The notes under the pieces were generated by a model. It saw nothing but the letters and a program-made list of their open reading frames with translations. It did not search any database and was not told the DNA's origin. Both the position numbers and the translations under genes were made by a program. A stretch of 64,000 bases of DNA. Source: Thermoplasmata archaeon (GTDB lineage: Archaea > Thermoplasmatota > Thermoplasmata > Thermoplasmatales > GCA-001856825). The stretch is taken from contig JAKAXD010000002.1 in the NCBI GenBank assembly GCA_021816725.1, forward strand, positions 1 through 64,000, given 5' to 3'. This document shows, piece by piece, positions 37,254 to 46,111 of this stretch. The number at the start of each line of letters is the position of its first letter. The stretch's first letter is position 1.

Positions 37254-38443
37254 TCCTTCTTGAAAGTACCTTTTACTACCCAGGGAGGCTCCCCTTTGTT
37301 AAAAGATTCCATCTTGTCTGTCTTGTACTCACTGAGTATCTTTTCATTGACTTCTATCCCGAGGCCAGGCTTTCCACTAAGGGAGAAATATCCCTTATCC
37401 AGGCTGTAACCTGATTTGACCAGATCCTTTTTCCATTTTGGCCAGAATTTCTCGAAGCTTTCCTGAATTAGGAAGTTTGGTATGTTGTAATCCAAATGAA
37501 GAGTTGCTGCTGTTTGTATAGGACCGAAAGCATTATGATATGCAACTTCAACACCAAACGAGTCTGCAAGTACTGCAGATTCCCTTCCCTGGATTATTCC
37601 CCCTACATTCGTGATATCCGGTTGTATCACGTCTACGAGGTCAGACACAAAATAGGGAAGGAATAGATTCTTGTTTAGCACTCTTTCTCCCAGCGCTATT
37701 CGTACTTCTGTCCTCTCCCTCAATCTCTTCAGCCCAATGAATTGGTCCGGGTGTACCGGCTCTTCTACAAAGAACGGCTCCAGATCCTCAATTCCCTGCG
37801 CGACCCGTATTGCAGAATTTGCAGAGAATCTGCCGTGGCACTCTATCAATAGATCAAGGCGTGTTCGCTCTTTCAGAGTCTCTATAATCTTCCTTGCTTC
37901 GCCCACTCCTCTCTCATCTATCTTATCATAATTAGAACCGAACGGATCGAATTTTGCAGCAGTGAATCCCATTCCCTCAACCTCCTTTGCCTTAGCCAGG
38001 AAATTTTGTGGGGTTATGCAGTTGTCATACCAACCATTCGCATAGGCTCTCACCTTGTCTCTTACCTTTCCGCCGAGGAGGTCGTAGATTGGTGCACCAT
38101 GTTCCTTCCCCACAATATCCCACGACGCAATCTCGAAAGCGCTAAGTGCCGCTGTTGACTCCATAGAAACTGGAAGATAGAAGGAGTGTTTGTAGAATTC
38201 AAGATAATTCCTCTCAATCTCTTCAACCTCCCTGCCCAGGAATACCCTCTTTACCTCATTCATTTCTTCGTAAACTGGCCTTGTCATCAAGGTTGTTGGA
38301 GCTTCACCATAACCCACTTCCCCGTCGCCAGTAACAACCTTAAGGACCAATATCGTGGAACTCCAGGGACTCGACTTTTCGCCCTCTTCTCCAAGCTCTA
38401 ATATTTCAACATCTTTGATTCTTGTCATACCTATATCCAACAA
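37250..38443 (-). CDS. gad: Gluconate/galactonate dehydratase
   Basis: Enolase-superfamily (mandelate racemase group) enzyme that removes water from gluconate to give 2-keto-3-deoxygluconate. It follows the Sulfolobus enzyme closely, including YANGWYDNCITPQNF, KFDPFGSNYDKIDERG, LIECHGRFSANSAIRVA (metal ligand and catalytic region), FVEEPVHPDQ, ALGERV and the ending EPPWVVKGTFKK-type tail. Length 397 is normal. Substrate could also be galactonate, as the archaeal enzymes differ in specificity. It is coupled to the cyclase-family gene and glucose dehydrogenase. Confidence 0.9.
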   Translation of the reverse strand: MLDIGMTRIKDVEILELGEEGEKSSPWSSTILVLKVVTGDGEVGYGEAPTTLMTRPVYEEMNEVKRVFLGREVEEIERNYLEFYKHSFYLPVSMESTAALSAFEIASWDIVGKEHGAPIYDLLGGKVRDKVRAYANGWYDNCITPQNFLAKAKEVEGMGFTAAKFDPFGSNYDKIDERGVGEARKIIETLKERTRLDLLIECHGRFSANSAIRVAQGIEDLEPFFVEEPVHPDQFIGLKRLRERTEVRIALGERVLNKNLFLPYFVSDLVDVIQPDITNVGGIIQGRESAVLADSFGVEVAYHNAFGPIQTAATLHLDYNIPNFLIQESFEKFWPKWKKDLVKSGYSLDKGYFSLSGKPGLGIEVNEKILSEYKTDKMESFNKGEPPWVVKGTFKKE

Positions 38444-38511
38444 AATATGGCTAAAAACATTTCCGACTTAGTTTCACCCTTTGTTCCGGCTTCAATGCTC
38501 CTTCGAGCTAG

Positions 38512-39450
38512 TCACTTTTTAGCTTCTGACGACTCGTATATGGCAAGTGCCACCGGAGCGAGTTCCACCGTTTTATCTGCAACCTTAATTAAGGGTACAT
38601 CCCTGTAATATTTCCCTAATTCACGATCAACTGATTCCTTTAGTTCCCTAATCAATGAACGATCATTCTTCATGAGCCCTCCTCCCAGAAATATTGCTTC
38701 TGGATCGAACTCGTTTATGTAATTTGAAATTGCAACTGACAAATAATAAACAGTTTCATCTATAAGCAGAGTGCAGAATGGATCGCCCAATCTCCTTCCG
38801 CTGAAAATATCCTCTGCAGACAATCTCTCGAGTGGAATTGACGAAAGAAAGGGGGAATCCCGTATTTCGCGTGAGTTCTCTGCGGCCCTCCTGGCGAGTG
38901 CCCTCCCTGAAGCTAGGGATTCTATGCAACCTCTTCTTCCACAGCCACAGACCGGCCCATTTGCAAGAATAACTGCATGTCCAAGCTCCCCTGCATACCC
39001 TTTTCCTCCCCTGTAAACCTCGTCGTTTACGAAGATCCCTCCACCGATTCCAGTTCCAACAACTAGGTAGACGAAGTTCCTATACTTTTTACCTTTGTCA
39101 AATAGCTTTACGGAGATAGCCTGGGCAGTTGCGTCGTTATCTACAAACACCTCGTGCTGGAAGGCCTTTTCAAGCTTTGCCTTTAGATCGACTGATCCCC
39201 ATCCCATCAGATTCGGCGCAAAAAGCGTTATCCCTTCCGCGGACAGAGGGGCAGGAAATATAACCCCTATATGGTCAAAATCATCAAACTGCTGGCCAAT
39301 ACTATGAATCTGGTTGATTAGATCTGATACCCCCCTTAGCTTCCTTGTCTTTGCTTCCACTCTCTTCTCTATGTCTCCATTGCCTTTAGCGAGTACTGCA
39401 GTTATCTTTGTTCCCCCGAAATCGAATCCTAGATACTTCTTGTTGGCCAC
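38512..39450 (-). CDS. ROK-family sugar kinase
   Basis: ATP-dependent sugar kinase of the ROK family. The N-terminal phosphate loop reads LGFDFGGTKITAVLA, the catalytic base is in EVFVDNDATAQA, and the zinc element is complete: GELGHAVILANGPVCGCGRRGCIE. I prefer the GTG at 39450 to the track's TTG at 39471, because a minus-strand TATA-like AATAAATT is about 26 bases from the GTG, giving a leaderless message (312 residues). Placed 68 bases upstream of gluconate dehydratase, it is probably glucokinase or a 2-keto-3-deoxygluconate kinase; sequence does not separate them. Confidence 0.85.
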   Translation of the reverse strand: MANKKYLGFDFGGTKITAVLAKGNGDIEKRVEAKTRKLRGVSDLINQIHSIGQQFDDFDHIGVIFPAPLSAEGITLFAPNLMGWGSVDLKAKLEKAFQHEVFVDNDATAQAISVKLFDKGKKYRNFVYLVVGTGIGGGIFVNDEVYRGGKGYAGELGHAVILANGPVCGCGRRGCIESLASGRALARRAAENSREIRDSPFLSSIPLERLSAEDIFSGRRLGDPFCTLLIDETVYYLSVAISNYINEFDPEAIFLGGGLMKNDRSLIRELKESVDRELGKYYRDVPLIKVADKTVELAPVALAIYESSEAKK

Positions 39451-39488
39451 AACTGAATAGGAACTTATCAAATTTATTCTTTCTTGTA

Positions 39489-40148
39489 TCAGATTATGAA
39501 AGACTCTCCTGGTTTCAGGATAGGGACTTTGAACTGGTCACCCAGTGCCTGTCTGAGATCGTTTGGATTGGTGTTGATGGGCGGGAATGTTCCGTAGTGC
39601 ATCGGAATTACAATTTCTGACCCGATCATTCGGGCGGCCATTGCTGCCTCTTTTGGACCCATCGTGAAAAAACCCCCAGTAGGGAGAAGGGAGACCTTTG
39701 GTCTGTACATCTCCCCTATTAGTTTCATATCCCCGAATATGCCAGTATCTCCAGCGTGGTAGATCGTCACATCATCCCCTGTTATTACAGCTCCTGCACA
39801 GTTTCCGCTGTGAACTGCCGGGACCAAAGCCACCTTGATCTTCCCAAAATTAACTTCATTCCCAATGTTCATTCCTACCAGGTTTTCTTCCGGAATGCCT
39901 GCGTTTGCGCCAGGTAGGACATTCTCGAACATAGATATCAGTTTAGCTCCCTTGTTCTTGGTTATCTCAAATGCGTCACCCATATGGTCGTCGTGATTGT
40001 GCGTAACTACCACAAGGTCAATCTTCTTCAGGTTTTCTGGTTTAATCGGCGACTTTGGATTGTTCTTGAGGAAGGGGTCTACCAAGACAACCGTATCCTT
40101 GAAATCTATCTGCCACGCTGCGTGACCATACCAAGTAAGCTTTACCAT
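39489..40148 (-). CDS. Metallo-beta-lactamase fold hydrolase (UPF0173)
   Basis: A 219-residue cytoplasmic metal hydrolase of the UPF0173 family. The zinc ligands are all visible: VVVTHNHDDHMGD (the H-x-H-x-D-H motif, about residues 50-60), PAVHSGNC, YHAGDTGIFGDM and IPMHYGTFPP. The N-terminus MVKLTWYGHAAWQIDF is typical of the family. The physiological substrate is not known. It sits alone between the ROK kinase and MscS. Confidence 0.88.
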   Translation of the reverse strand: MVKLTWYGHAAWQIDFKDTVVLVDPFLKNNPKSPIKPENLKKIDLVVVTHNHDDHMGDAFEITKNKGAKLISMFENVLPGANAGIPEENLVGMNIGNEVNFGKIKVALVPAVHSGNCAGAVITGDDVTIYHAGDTGIFGDMKLIGEMYRPKVSLLPTGGFFTMGPKEAAMAARMIGSEIVIPMHYGTFPPINTNPNDLRQALGDQFKVPILKPGESFII

Positions 40149-40219
40149 TTCTATCCACTCCTCGGACCCATTGTCAACGTTGAATAAAAGATTTTGTTAG
40201 TTCATTTTGGAATCATTTC

Positions 40220-41113
40220 TCAAGAAGGCACCCCTACCCTCCCAGATGCCAGCAAGCTTTCAAGGAATTTGCCCCTTATTTCGTCGTGATTTTTTCCGAT
40301 TACAACGAGAATTATCTTTACCAGGTAGGTGTCTTTTCCAATTTCCTCCACATTACAATTGTACTCGGTAATTTCCTTCATTTTTGAGGCAATTGAATCC
40401 ACTTCCTTTTTGAAATTGGAATAATCAATGCTCTTCATGATTTCCGTCCTGATCTGAATCCTGTTCCTTACAGGGTTCACTGTAGTTGCTCCCTGTATCA
40501 CTATGTTGTTTGGGAGCTTGAGGATCGTTCCATCTTCTTCCAATATTGTGGTGAAATTCATAGAGATGTCGTCTACCGTCCCTGATATTTTCCATCTGAA
40601 TTCGTCCCTCGAGAGAAACTTTGGAGGATAGGATGGCAACATATAGGAGTACTGCCACGTATTGAGCTCAATATAATCCCCCGGAGAAAACGGTTTAGAC
40701 CATATAAGAAGAATCCCACTGAAGAAATTAGAAAGTATTTGCTGTGCAGCCAGTCCAATTATCGCGCCTCCAAATGCACTACCCAAGATGACAGAACTTA
40801 GGTCCACCCCCAGAAGATCCAGAATGACAAGCAGGATGATGAAGTAACCCAAAATTGATACCAGGAATACAAGGGGTTTTGCATATTTCTTCTCTACCCT
40901 CCTTTCAAGTGTTACTAGTAAGGCCTTCATTATTAATCGGAGGATTATGTAAAGTATCAGGCCAAAAAGGGCTGCCTGTATGATATCTGTATATTGCGTG
41001 TAGCCTGCAGGTATGACAGGTTTCGTCCTAGTGAAGAAGAAAACCAGAGCTATCATTGCCAGCCCGGTGAGAATTATCCACCAAAACCGACTCGCAATGC
41101 TTCTCTTCTCCAT
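40220..41113 (-). CDS. MscS-family mechanosensitive channel
   Basis: A 297-residue membrane channel that releases solutes on osmotic downshock. Three hydrophobic helices (about residues 10-28, 42-62, 82-104), then the pore helix and beta domain in the most conserved stretch, SAFGGAIIGLAAQQILSNFF and SKPFSPGDYIEL, which is the MscS core. The C-terminal domain is alpha/beta as usual. In a cell without a rigid wall such a channel is presumably important, but that is inference. Confidence 0.88.
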   Translation of the reverse strand: MEKRSIASRFWWIILTGLAMIALVFFFTRTKPVIPAGYTQYTDIIQAALFGLILYIILRLIMKALLVTLERRVEKKYAKPLVFLVSILGYFIILLVILDLLGVDLSSVILGSAFGGAIIGLAAQQILSNFFSGILLIWSKPFSPGDYIELNTWQYSYMLPSYPPKFLSRDEFRWKISGTVDDISMNFTTILEEDGTILKLPNNIVIQGATTVNPVRNRIQIRTEIMKSIDYSNFKKEVDSIASKMKEITEYNCNVEEIGKDTYLVKIILVVIGKNHDEIRGKFLESLLASGRVGVPS

Positions 41114-41212
41114 GATAGGGCACCAAATTATCTGATAAAAGTTTTATCGGTTTAAATCGGAGCACGGGATTGGACTAATCAAATTAAATATTTTGATTTA
41201 ATTCATGGGAGA

Positions 41213-41857
41213 ATGGCCACTTACACCGTGACTTACAAGAAGAGCAATTTTTCAAGGAAGGAGCTACAGGACATTGCAATTTCAGTAATCACGCTTTCTG
41301 TGGCTCTATTCCTCATCATATATCGTTCTACTTTTAGGGTCAACGGCATTCCCATAAAACTGCAGATCCTCCCTGCACTTGGAATTGCCTTCCTAATGAC
41401 CATAACCGCCTTCCTGATACACGAGATGAGTCATAAGTTCACTGCTATACATTACGGTGCTTGGTCTGAGTTCAGAATGTGGCCAATGGGATTGGTCCTT
41501 ACAATAATTACAGGACTCATTGGGTTCCTCTTTGCACTCCCTGGCGCAGTCTATTTTGCCAGTTATAGAAATCCGATTAAGGAAGGGAAGATTGCAGTCG
41601 CAGGCCCCATTGCAAACCTTGTGATGGGAGCTGTCCTGCTTCCCCTGTTACTATTTGTACCCATGACATTTGGCCCATATGCTGCAGTTTTCTTCCTGGT
41701 ATATATAAACCTCTGGCTGGGATTGTTCAACTTATTGCCGATTCCGCCCCTAGATGGAAGTAAAGTCTTTGCCTGGAACAAGTCATATTGGGGGGTCATT
41801 TTCGGCATCGCTGCCATCATGGTGATTTACTTCTTCCTGAATTTTGGGGTGATCTAG
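41213..41857 (+). CDS. Peptidase M50-like membrane metalloprotease
   Basis: A 214-residue membrane protein with about six helices. HEMSH in LIHEMSHKFTAIHYGA is the zinc-binding HExxH motif inside a membrane helix, and NLLPIPPLDGSKVFAWN has the second metal ligand (N/D-P-x-x-DG) of site-2 proteases. These proteases cut substrate proteins within the membrane. It lacks a PDZ domain, as in the short archaeal M50 group. Promoter-like ttaaatattttg precedes the ATG. Substrate unknown. Confidence 0.85.
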   Translation: MATYTVTYKKSNFSRKELQDIAISVITLSVALFLIIYRSTFRVNGIPIKLQILPALGIAFLMTITAFLIHEMSHKFTAIHYGAWSEFRMWPMGLVLTIITGLIGFLFALPGAVYFASYRNPIKEGKIAVAGPIANLVMGAVLLPLLLFVPMTFGPYAAVFFLVYINLWLGLFNLLPIPPLDGSKVFAWNKSYWGVIFGIAAIMVIYFFLNFGVI

Positions 41858-41929
41858 TTCCATCCTAAGTTCGAAGCATTACTAATTGTATTTGTAGCCT
41901 CGATTTTGGGAATGAAGACCTTCCCCACT

Positions 41930-42589
41930 TCATGATTTGTCAGCCGATTCAGATTTTTCCGTGTTCCTCCTCTTTGCGTACCACCTGTAGAGGAAGTATA
42001 TGAAGAAGGCAACAATGAATATTGCAAGCAGAAACAATCCTATCTTCTCTATGATTGGAACAAGTGTATCCCATGATTTCCCCAGTACATACCCGCCTGC
42101 GGCCAGCGCTGTAGACCATATAAGGGATCCAGTGAAGGTAAATATTGAAAATTTCACAACGTTCATCTTTGATACACCTGCTGGGATGCTCATATAGGAC
42201 CTGAAACCTGGCACAAATCGCCCGAAGAATACAGTCCATTCTCCCTTTGCATCAAACCACTTCTCCGTTCTCACAAGATGCTCCTCCCTTAGGCCAACGT
42301 ACTTTCCTATGAAGAGAATCAGTGGCCTTCCACCATACACAGAAATATAGTACAACAGAAGATTTCCTACAAACCCTCCGATGGATCCAGATAAGACATA
42401 TAATGTAAAGAGACCTAAATTGCCCGTTGAGAGGAAGCCTGCAAAGACCATTATTACTTCCGAAGGAAATGGGAGTCCTATTCCTTCCAGTACCATGAGC
42501 AGGAATACCCCTGCAGGACCCATCGTACTCATAAGTTCAAGGGACTCTTGAATCAAGTATGAGATTATGCCAGATATAGTAAAGACCAA
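41930..42589 (-). CDS. DedA-family membrane protein
   Basis: A 219-residue membrane protein of the DedA (VTT/SNARE-associated) family. The characteristic stretches are EGIGLPFPSEVIMVFAGFLS (re-entrant loop) and FFGRFVPGFRSYMSIPAGVSKM, with the family's F-x-R-x-x-P-(G/A)-x-R. Members are linked to lipid carrier flipping and membrane homeostasis. The track start is TTG; a TATA-like TTTATTAA about 28 bases upstream makes a leaderless TTG start possible, with ATG codons further in as alternatives. Confidence 0.85.
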   Translation of the reverse strand: MVFTISGIISYLIQESLELMSTMGPAGVFLLMVLEGIGLPFPSEVIMVFAGFLSTGNLGLFTLYVLSGSIGGFVGNLLLYYISVYGGRPLILFIGKYVGLREEHLVRTEKWFDAKGEWTVFFGRFVPGFRSYMSIPAGVSKMNVVKFSIFTFTGSLIWSTALAAGGYVLGKSWDTLVPIIEKIGLFLLAIFIVAFFIYFLYRWYAKRRNTEKSESADKS

Positions 42590-42740
42590 TCTAGTTCAAA
42601 CTCGTTATGCAAACTAGTTAATAAACTTAGATTTACTAAAGTGTACCCGTATTGCTTCTTTCTAATTGATAACGCCTGCGGTTACAGTTTTAATATACTT
42701 TGCCATAGCATTAACAACTGACAGTCATCTTGGGGAAATA

Positions 42741-43370
42741 ATGAAAGTAGATATCAATGAAAGAATGATGGCCCTTAGCAGGAAGTATTCGCACTATGGA
42801 GAGATCCATGACTACAGCAAGGATGGGAGTACCGAAGACGTAAATATTCCTTGGAGCACTGCAAAATTGATTACGCTGGAAAGGGATAGGTACAGTTGTC
42901 GGATCTGCGGCAAATCGCCAATAATATCGGAGAACAAGGGCGGAGTTGAAAGACTGCGAGTGGAGGTCGAGGTTCACCACATAATCCCCAGAATTGCCGG
43001 TGGCTCAAATTCCACAAGTAATCTCATAACTCTTTGCAAGGATTGCCATATAAAAACATTCAAAAATAACTATACTGGGGTTCCGTCATTCGATATAAAA
43101 TTAGATCAGGGAGTTGAAGTATTAACAAACAGCGTCATACTGCTCAAGTACGGCAGCAACTGCAAGAAACACCCTATTTCTGCGTTCCATTACAAGGATA
43201 GAGACATCTTGCTGAAGGAACCACTTGATTGCGAAATCTGTGACTTCCCAAGTCTGAAGAGGGTTTATGACGTAATCTTTCAAAGAGACCTGGATATCGA
43301 GGAAATTATAATCAAAGATAAAAATAAAAAATATATCGTGGGAATTATTGAAAAACAAAATTCCCTTTAG
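42741..43370 (+). CDS. HNH-domain nuclease-like protein
   Basis: The protein (209 residues from ATG 42741) has a central HNH nuclease fold: YSCRICGKSPI, then VEVHHIIPRIAGGSNSTSNL and ITLCKDCHIKTF, that is, two zinc-binding Cys pairs and the catalytic HH...N...H pattern. The C-terminal 80 residues contain another two Cys (KHPI region and CEICDFP) and are otherwise unknown. I use the ATG at 42741, preceded by GGGG and a TATA-like element, rather than the TTG at 42666. No restriction methylase or other defence gene is adjacent, so it may be a housekeeping or selfish nuclease; its role is open. Confidence 0.75.
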   Translation: MKVDINERMMALSRKYSHYGEIHDYSKDGSTEDVNIPWSTAKLITLERDRYSCRICGKSPIISENKGGVERLRVEVEVHHIIPRIAGGSNSTSNLITLCKDCHIKTFKNNYTGVPSFDIKLDQGVEVLTNSVILLKYGSNCKKHPISAFHYKDRDILLKEPLDCEICDFPSLKRVYDVIFQRDLDIEEIIIKDKNKKYIVGIIEKQNSL

Positions 43371-43792
43371 AATCTGCTTCTGCTGTAATTTCTGTTATTA
43401 TTGAAGCTTCTCCTGGGTCTTCTATCAACCTCATCTGGTTGATATTCTTTCTCGCTCATGTCAACAGACTCATTAACTGATTCAACTGCCGTGTCTGCCT
43501 TCTTTATTGCTCCGTACTTTCCTACGTTGAGTCTCATGTGTCCCCTGACAAAGCTTACGTACCCATTTTCGACGATAATACTATCGCCGTTCTCTACCTG
43601 GCTTACTTGTTCATTCCAGAGTGACATTGTCACTTTTCCAGTCTCGTCGCCTAGGACTGCCTCGGTAACTTTTTTCTGTTCGCCATATCTTGTCTGTATG
43701 TCTTTAGCCTCGCCAACATTCAAAACTTTTGCCAAAACAGTCACTCTCTTGGATCCCTGGTTGAGATCCTTCACTTTTGTAAATTCGTCCAT
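43367..43792 (-). CDS. Single-stranded DNA-binding OB-fold protein
   Basis: A 141-residue protein with one OB fold of the archaeal SSB/RPA type (residues about 1-95, TVLAKVLNVGEAKDIQTRYGE and EAVLGDETGKVTMSLWN) and an acidic-to-basic flexible tail ending with Arg/Asn/Ser repeats (RRSFNNNRNYSRSRF). The single-OB architecture resembles crenarchaeal SSB and the short SSBs of Thermoplasmatales. The Arg-rich tail replaces the usual acidic tip of bacterial SSB. It converges with the HNH gene with a four-base overlap. Confidence 0.85.
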   Translation of the reverse strand: MDEFTKVKDLNQGSKRVTVLAKVLNVGEAKDIQTRYGEQKKVTEAVLGDETGKVTMSLWNEQVSQVENGDSIIVENGYVSFVRGHMRLNVGKYGAIKKADTAVESVNESVDMSEKEYQPDEVDRRPRRSFNNNRNYSRSRF

Positions 43793-44164
43793 ATACTACC
43801 AATCCTTTGTCTAGAGCTATTAGCTCATCATCTTCAGGTTAACGTCCTTATTAACCTTTTCTCCTTCAAAAATTTACAATAAACCCCATTAACCATTCCA
43901 TATCAGAAAAATTTACCAAATAAAAATCAAATATTTCGCAGTTTTATGAACTGCGTTAACCTACTTATCCAAAAGAAGTATGAGATTCATAAATTTAACA
44001 CTTATTAGATGTTCCAATATTCCGAATTTTTTACAATGAAATTTTGAAAGTAAGTGATTTTACAAATACAAATTATATTGCTTGCTATTTATTTGAAAAT
44101 TCTTTAACACTAAAAAATTAAACTTTATATATAAGTAAACCTTGAGAGAACTCGGTGAAAACTG
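43793..44164. other. AT-rich divergent promoter region
   Basis: About 370 bases of AT-rich sequence between the divergent SSB and SpeD genes. On the plus strand tttatatata near 44124 is a good TATA box for speD. A perfect hairpin is listed separately. I see no gene. Confidence 0.5.
43937..43955. promoter_or_regulatory. Perfect 7-bp hairpin or operator
   Basis: CGCAGTT-ttatg-AACTGCG: two perfectly complementary seven-base arms with a five-base loop, standing out in otherwise AT-rich sequence. It is roughly 145 bases upstream of SSB and 210 upstream of speD, so its target, if any, is unclear. Confidence 0.3.
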
Positions 44165-44554
44165 TTGTCAATAGGGATTCATCTTGTTGGTGATCTTCAG
44201 GGGGTGTCACCCGAGAAGATTTCGCACACAGATACAATGCAGGAGATCATGGAATCTGCTGTAAAGTTCGGGAAACTAACTAAAATCAGGTCTTACTATC
44301 ACCAGTTCACCCCAAGTGGAGTAAGTGGTATCATATTGCTAGCAGAATCACACCTCAGTTTTCATACTTGGCCCGAATACGGGCTGGTGGCTTTGGATAT
44401 TTTCACCTGTGGACCAACCGAAAATGCTGAATCTGCAATGGAATATATCCTGGGAAAACTGACTCCTTCCAGTATAGAATATAAAAGAATCGAAAGAGGG
44501 GTGGATTTTCCAAGGGGGAATCAGAAAGAGAAAGCGATTGAAGCTACTGCCTAG
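44165..44554 (+). CDS. speD: S-adenosylmethionine/arginine decarboxylase (SpeD family)
   Basis: Pyruvoyl-dependent decarboxylase that cleaves itself before a Ser to make its cofactor. The self-cleavage site lies in LLAESHLSFHTWPEYG (Glu-Ser, about residue 60), and DIFTCG carries the catalytic Cys. Length 129 is normal. In archaea this family comprises true SAM decarboxylases and, in Crenarchaeota, an arginine decarboxylase; the sequence alone does not decide. No ATG fits; TTG at 44165 is preceded by GGTGA at eight bases and by a TATA box near 44124. It overlaps the end of hjc on the other strand by four bases. Confidence 0.88.
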   Translation: MSIGIHLVGDLQGVSPEKISHTDTMQEIMESAVKFGKLTKIRSYYHQFTPSGVSGIILLAESHLSFHTWPEYGLVALDIFTCGPTENAESAMEYILGKLTPSSIEYKRIERGVDFPRGNQKEKAIEATA

Positions 44555-45057
44555 AATAGGTATTCGAGAAGGGAGGTTAATTGTAGTCCTTTCTCCCATT
44601 TCATCATGTAAGCGCCGCTCCTTGTTACTTCCAGCTTCGGGATGATCTTTGCAAACATTCTGTACTTTCCTTCATACTCTGAATCGAATGTAAATACTCT
44701 CCATGGGTCACCATTAACACTCTTTAACCTGTATGCATAAAGGGGCATTACACCAGTCTTTGAAATCATCTCTACATATTCTTCTGCTTGATCCTGAGAA
44801 CGGTGAGAGGAGGAGGAGAAATTGAGGGTCCGTTCTTTAGAGCTCTTGATCTCAATAGGAATGCTCAAGTCTTGCCGGATAATTATTATGTCAAAACCGT
44901 GGCTTCCGGCTGCCCTTACAACAAGAAATGGTTTTGATTTGATCTTCTTCTTAATGTCTTCTCTTATCCATCCGATCTTTCCGAGTTTGTCATCGTTTCC
45001 TGCCAGTATAAGCTTCAGCTCTCTTTCATAGACTGTTCCGTTTGCCGCGATTTCCAC
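44551..45057 (-). CDS. hjc: Archaeal Holliday junction resolvase Hjc
   Basis: Endonuclease that resolves four-way DNA junctions in recombination. The PD-(D/E)xK core is recognisable: an early Glu in TVYEREL, VVRAAGSHGFDIIIIR with the catalytic Asp, and IPIEIKSSKE with the E-x-K. It is 168 residues, somewhat longer than the about 140 of most Hjc, with about 30 extra residues after the first helix (LAGNDDKLGKIGWIREDIKK). GTG start three bases after the RFC small-subunit stop, so the two are co-transcribed. Confidence 0.82.
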   Translation of the reverse strand: MEIAANGTVYERELKLILAGNDDKLGKIGWIREDIKKKIKSKPFLVVRAAGSHGFDIIIIRQDLSIPIEIKSSKERTLNFSSSSHRSQDQAEEYVEMISKTGVMPLYAYRLKSVNGDPWRVFTFDSEYEGKYRMFAKIIPKLEVTRSGAYMMKWEKGLQLTSLLEYLF

Positions 45058-45060
45058 CTC

Positions 45061-46014
45061 TCATTTCGTACCCTTACCATATAAGTAACCAAGAAAGCTC
45101 TCAAGCTGTATAATTTCCCTTGCCCCCTCAGATATCCTGAAATCAATTTCTCCAAGGACAAAGAGAATATCGGACTTCAATTCGTCTTCAACAGGAAGAT
45201 CATATATTACCCTATGGAATTGTTCCACCACGTCCTGTCCGGAGATCCCCTGTTTGATTACAGCTTCCTCAAGCATTGATCTTGCCTTTGAAACATCCCC
45301 TTTCAATGCAAGTGTCAAAACCTGAACTGCCCAGTCCTTATGAACCAGACCCGCGGCCTCGTAGATTGAGTTAACTGTTATCTTTGAGGAGTAGGTGGCT
45401 GCAACTTGGAGCGTGTTAATCGCCTTTCTCATGTCCCCATAAGAGAGCTCTGCTATTACATCAAGAGACTTTTTCTCATACTCTATGCCTTCTTTCTTAA
45501 GTATCTCAGCAAGCGCAGAAACAACTGCTTCAGCCGGAATAGCTTTGAACCTAAATATGGCTGTCCTCGACTGTATCGGCTCTATTATCTTAGATGAGTA
45601 GTTGCAGGATATTATGAACCTTGTTGTTCTTGTAAAATTTTCCATTGTTCTTCTCAATGCGGCCTGAGCCTCATCAGTCATATAATCTGCTTCATCGAGG
45701 AATAGTATTTTGAACCCGAGAGGATTTGTCGGCAGAATTCTCGAATAGTCCTTTACCGTTTCCCTCACCATCTTTATTCCCCTATCATCGGACGCATTAA
45801 GCTCAAGAAAATTCTCCTTCCAATCTTCCCCAAAGAATTCCCTTGCGAGAACTGTTGCTGCTGTTGTTTTCCCAGTTCCAGGCGGTCCTGAAAAGAGCAG
45901 ATGAGGAATGTTCTTCTGCTGGATGTAGCTTTTGAGCCTTTCAGTGACAACGGTCTGGCCAATAACCTCAGCTAGCCTCTTTGGCCTATACTTCTCTATC
46001 CAGATCTCGTCCAT
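45061..46014 (-). CDS. rfcS: Replication factor C small subunit
   Basis: AAA+ ATPase of the clamp loader that places PCNA on DNA, 317 residues. Walker A GPPGTGKTTAA, Walker B ILFLDEADYMT, sensor 1 FIISCNYSSKIIEPIQSR, with SRT where most members have SRC as arginine finger motif. N-terminal WIEKYRPKRLAEVIGQ is the RFC box. The C-terminal helical collar domain for assembly is complete. It is followed immediately by hjc, a sensible DNA-replication and repair pairing. The large subunit is not in the window. Confidence 0.95.
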   Translation of the reverse strand: MDEIWIEKYRPKRLAEVIGQTVVTERLKSYIQQKNIPHLLFSGPPGTGKTTAATVLAREFFGEDWKENFLELNASDDRGIKMVRETVKDYSRILPTNPLGFKILFLDEADYMTDEAQAALRRTMENFTRTTRFIISCNYSSKIIEPIQSRTAIFRFKAIPAEAVVSALAEILKKEGIEYEKKSLDVIAELSYGDMRKAINTLQVAATYSSKITVNSIYEAAGLVHKDWAVQVLTLALKGDVSKARSMLEEAVIKQGISGQDVVEQFHRVIYDLPVEDELKSDILFVLGEIDFRISEGAREIIQLESFLGYLYGKGTK

Positions 46015-46111
46015 TTCCTCTGGTAATCATAGTTTACGAATAAATAACCTTTCTTGGATTGAACTAAGAAGGATTTTATATTCCAAATCATTTTCCTGAA
46101 AGGTAATACAA

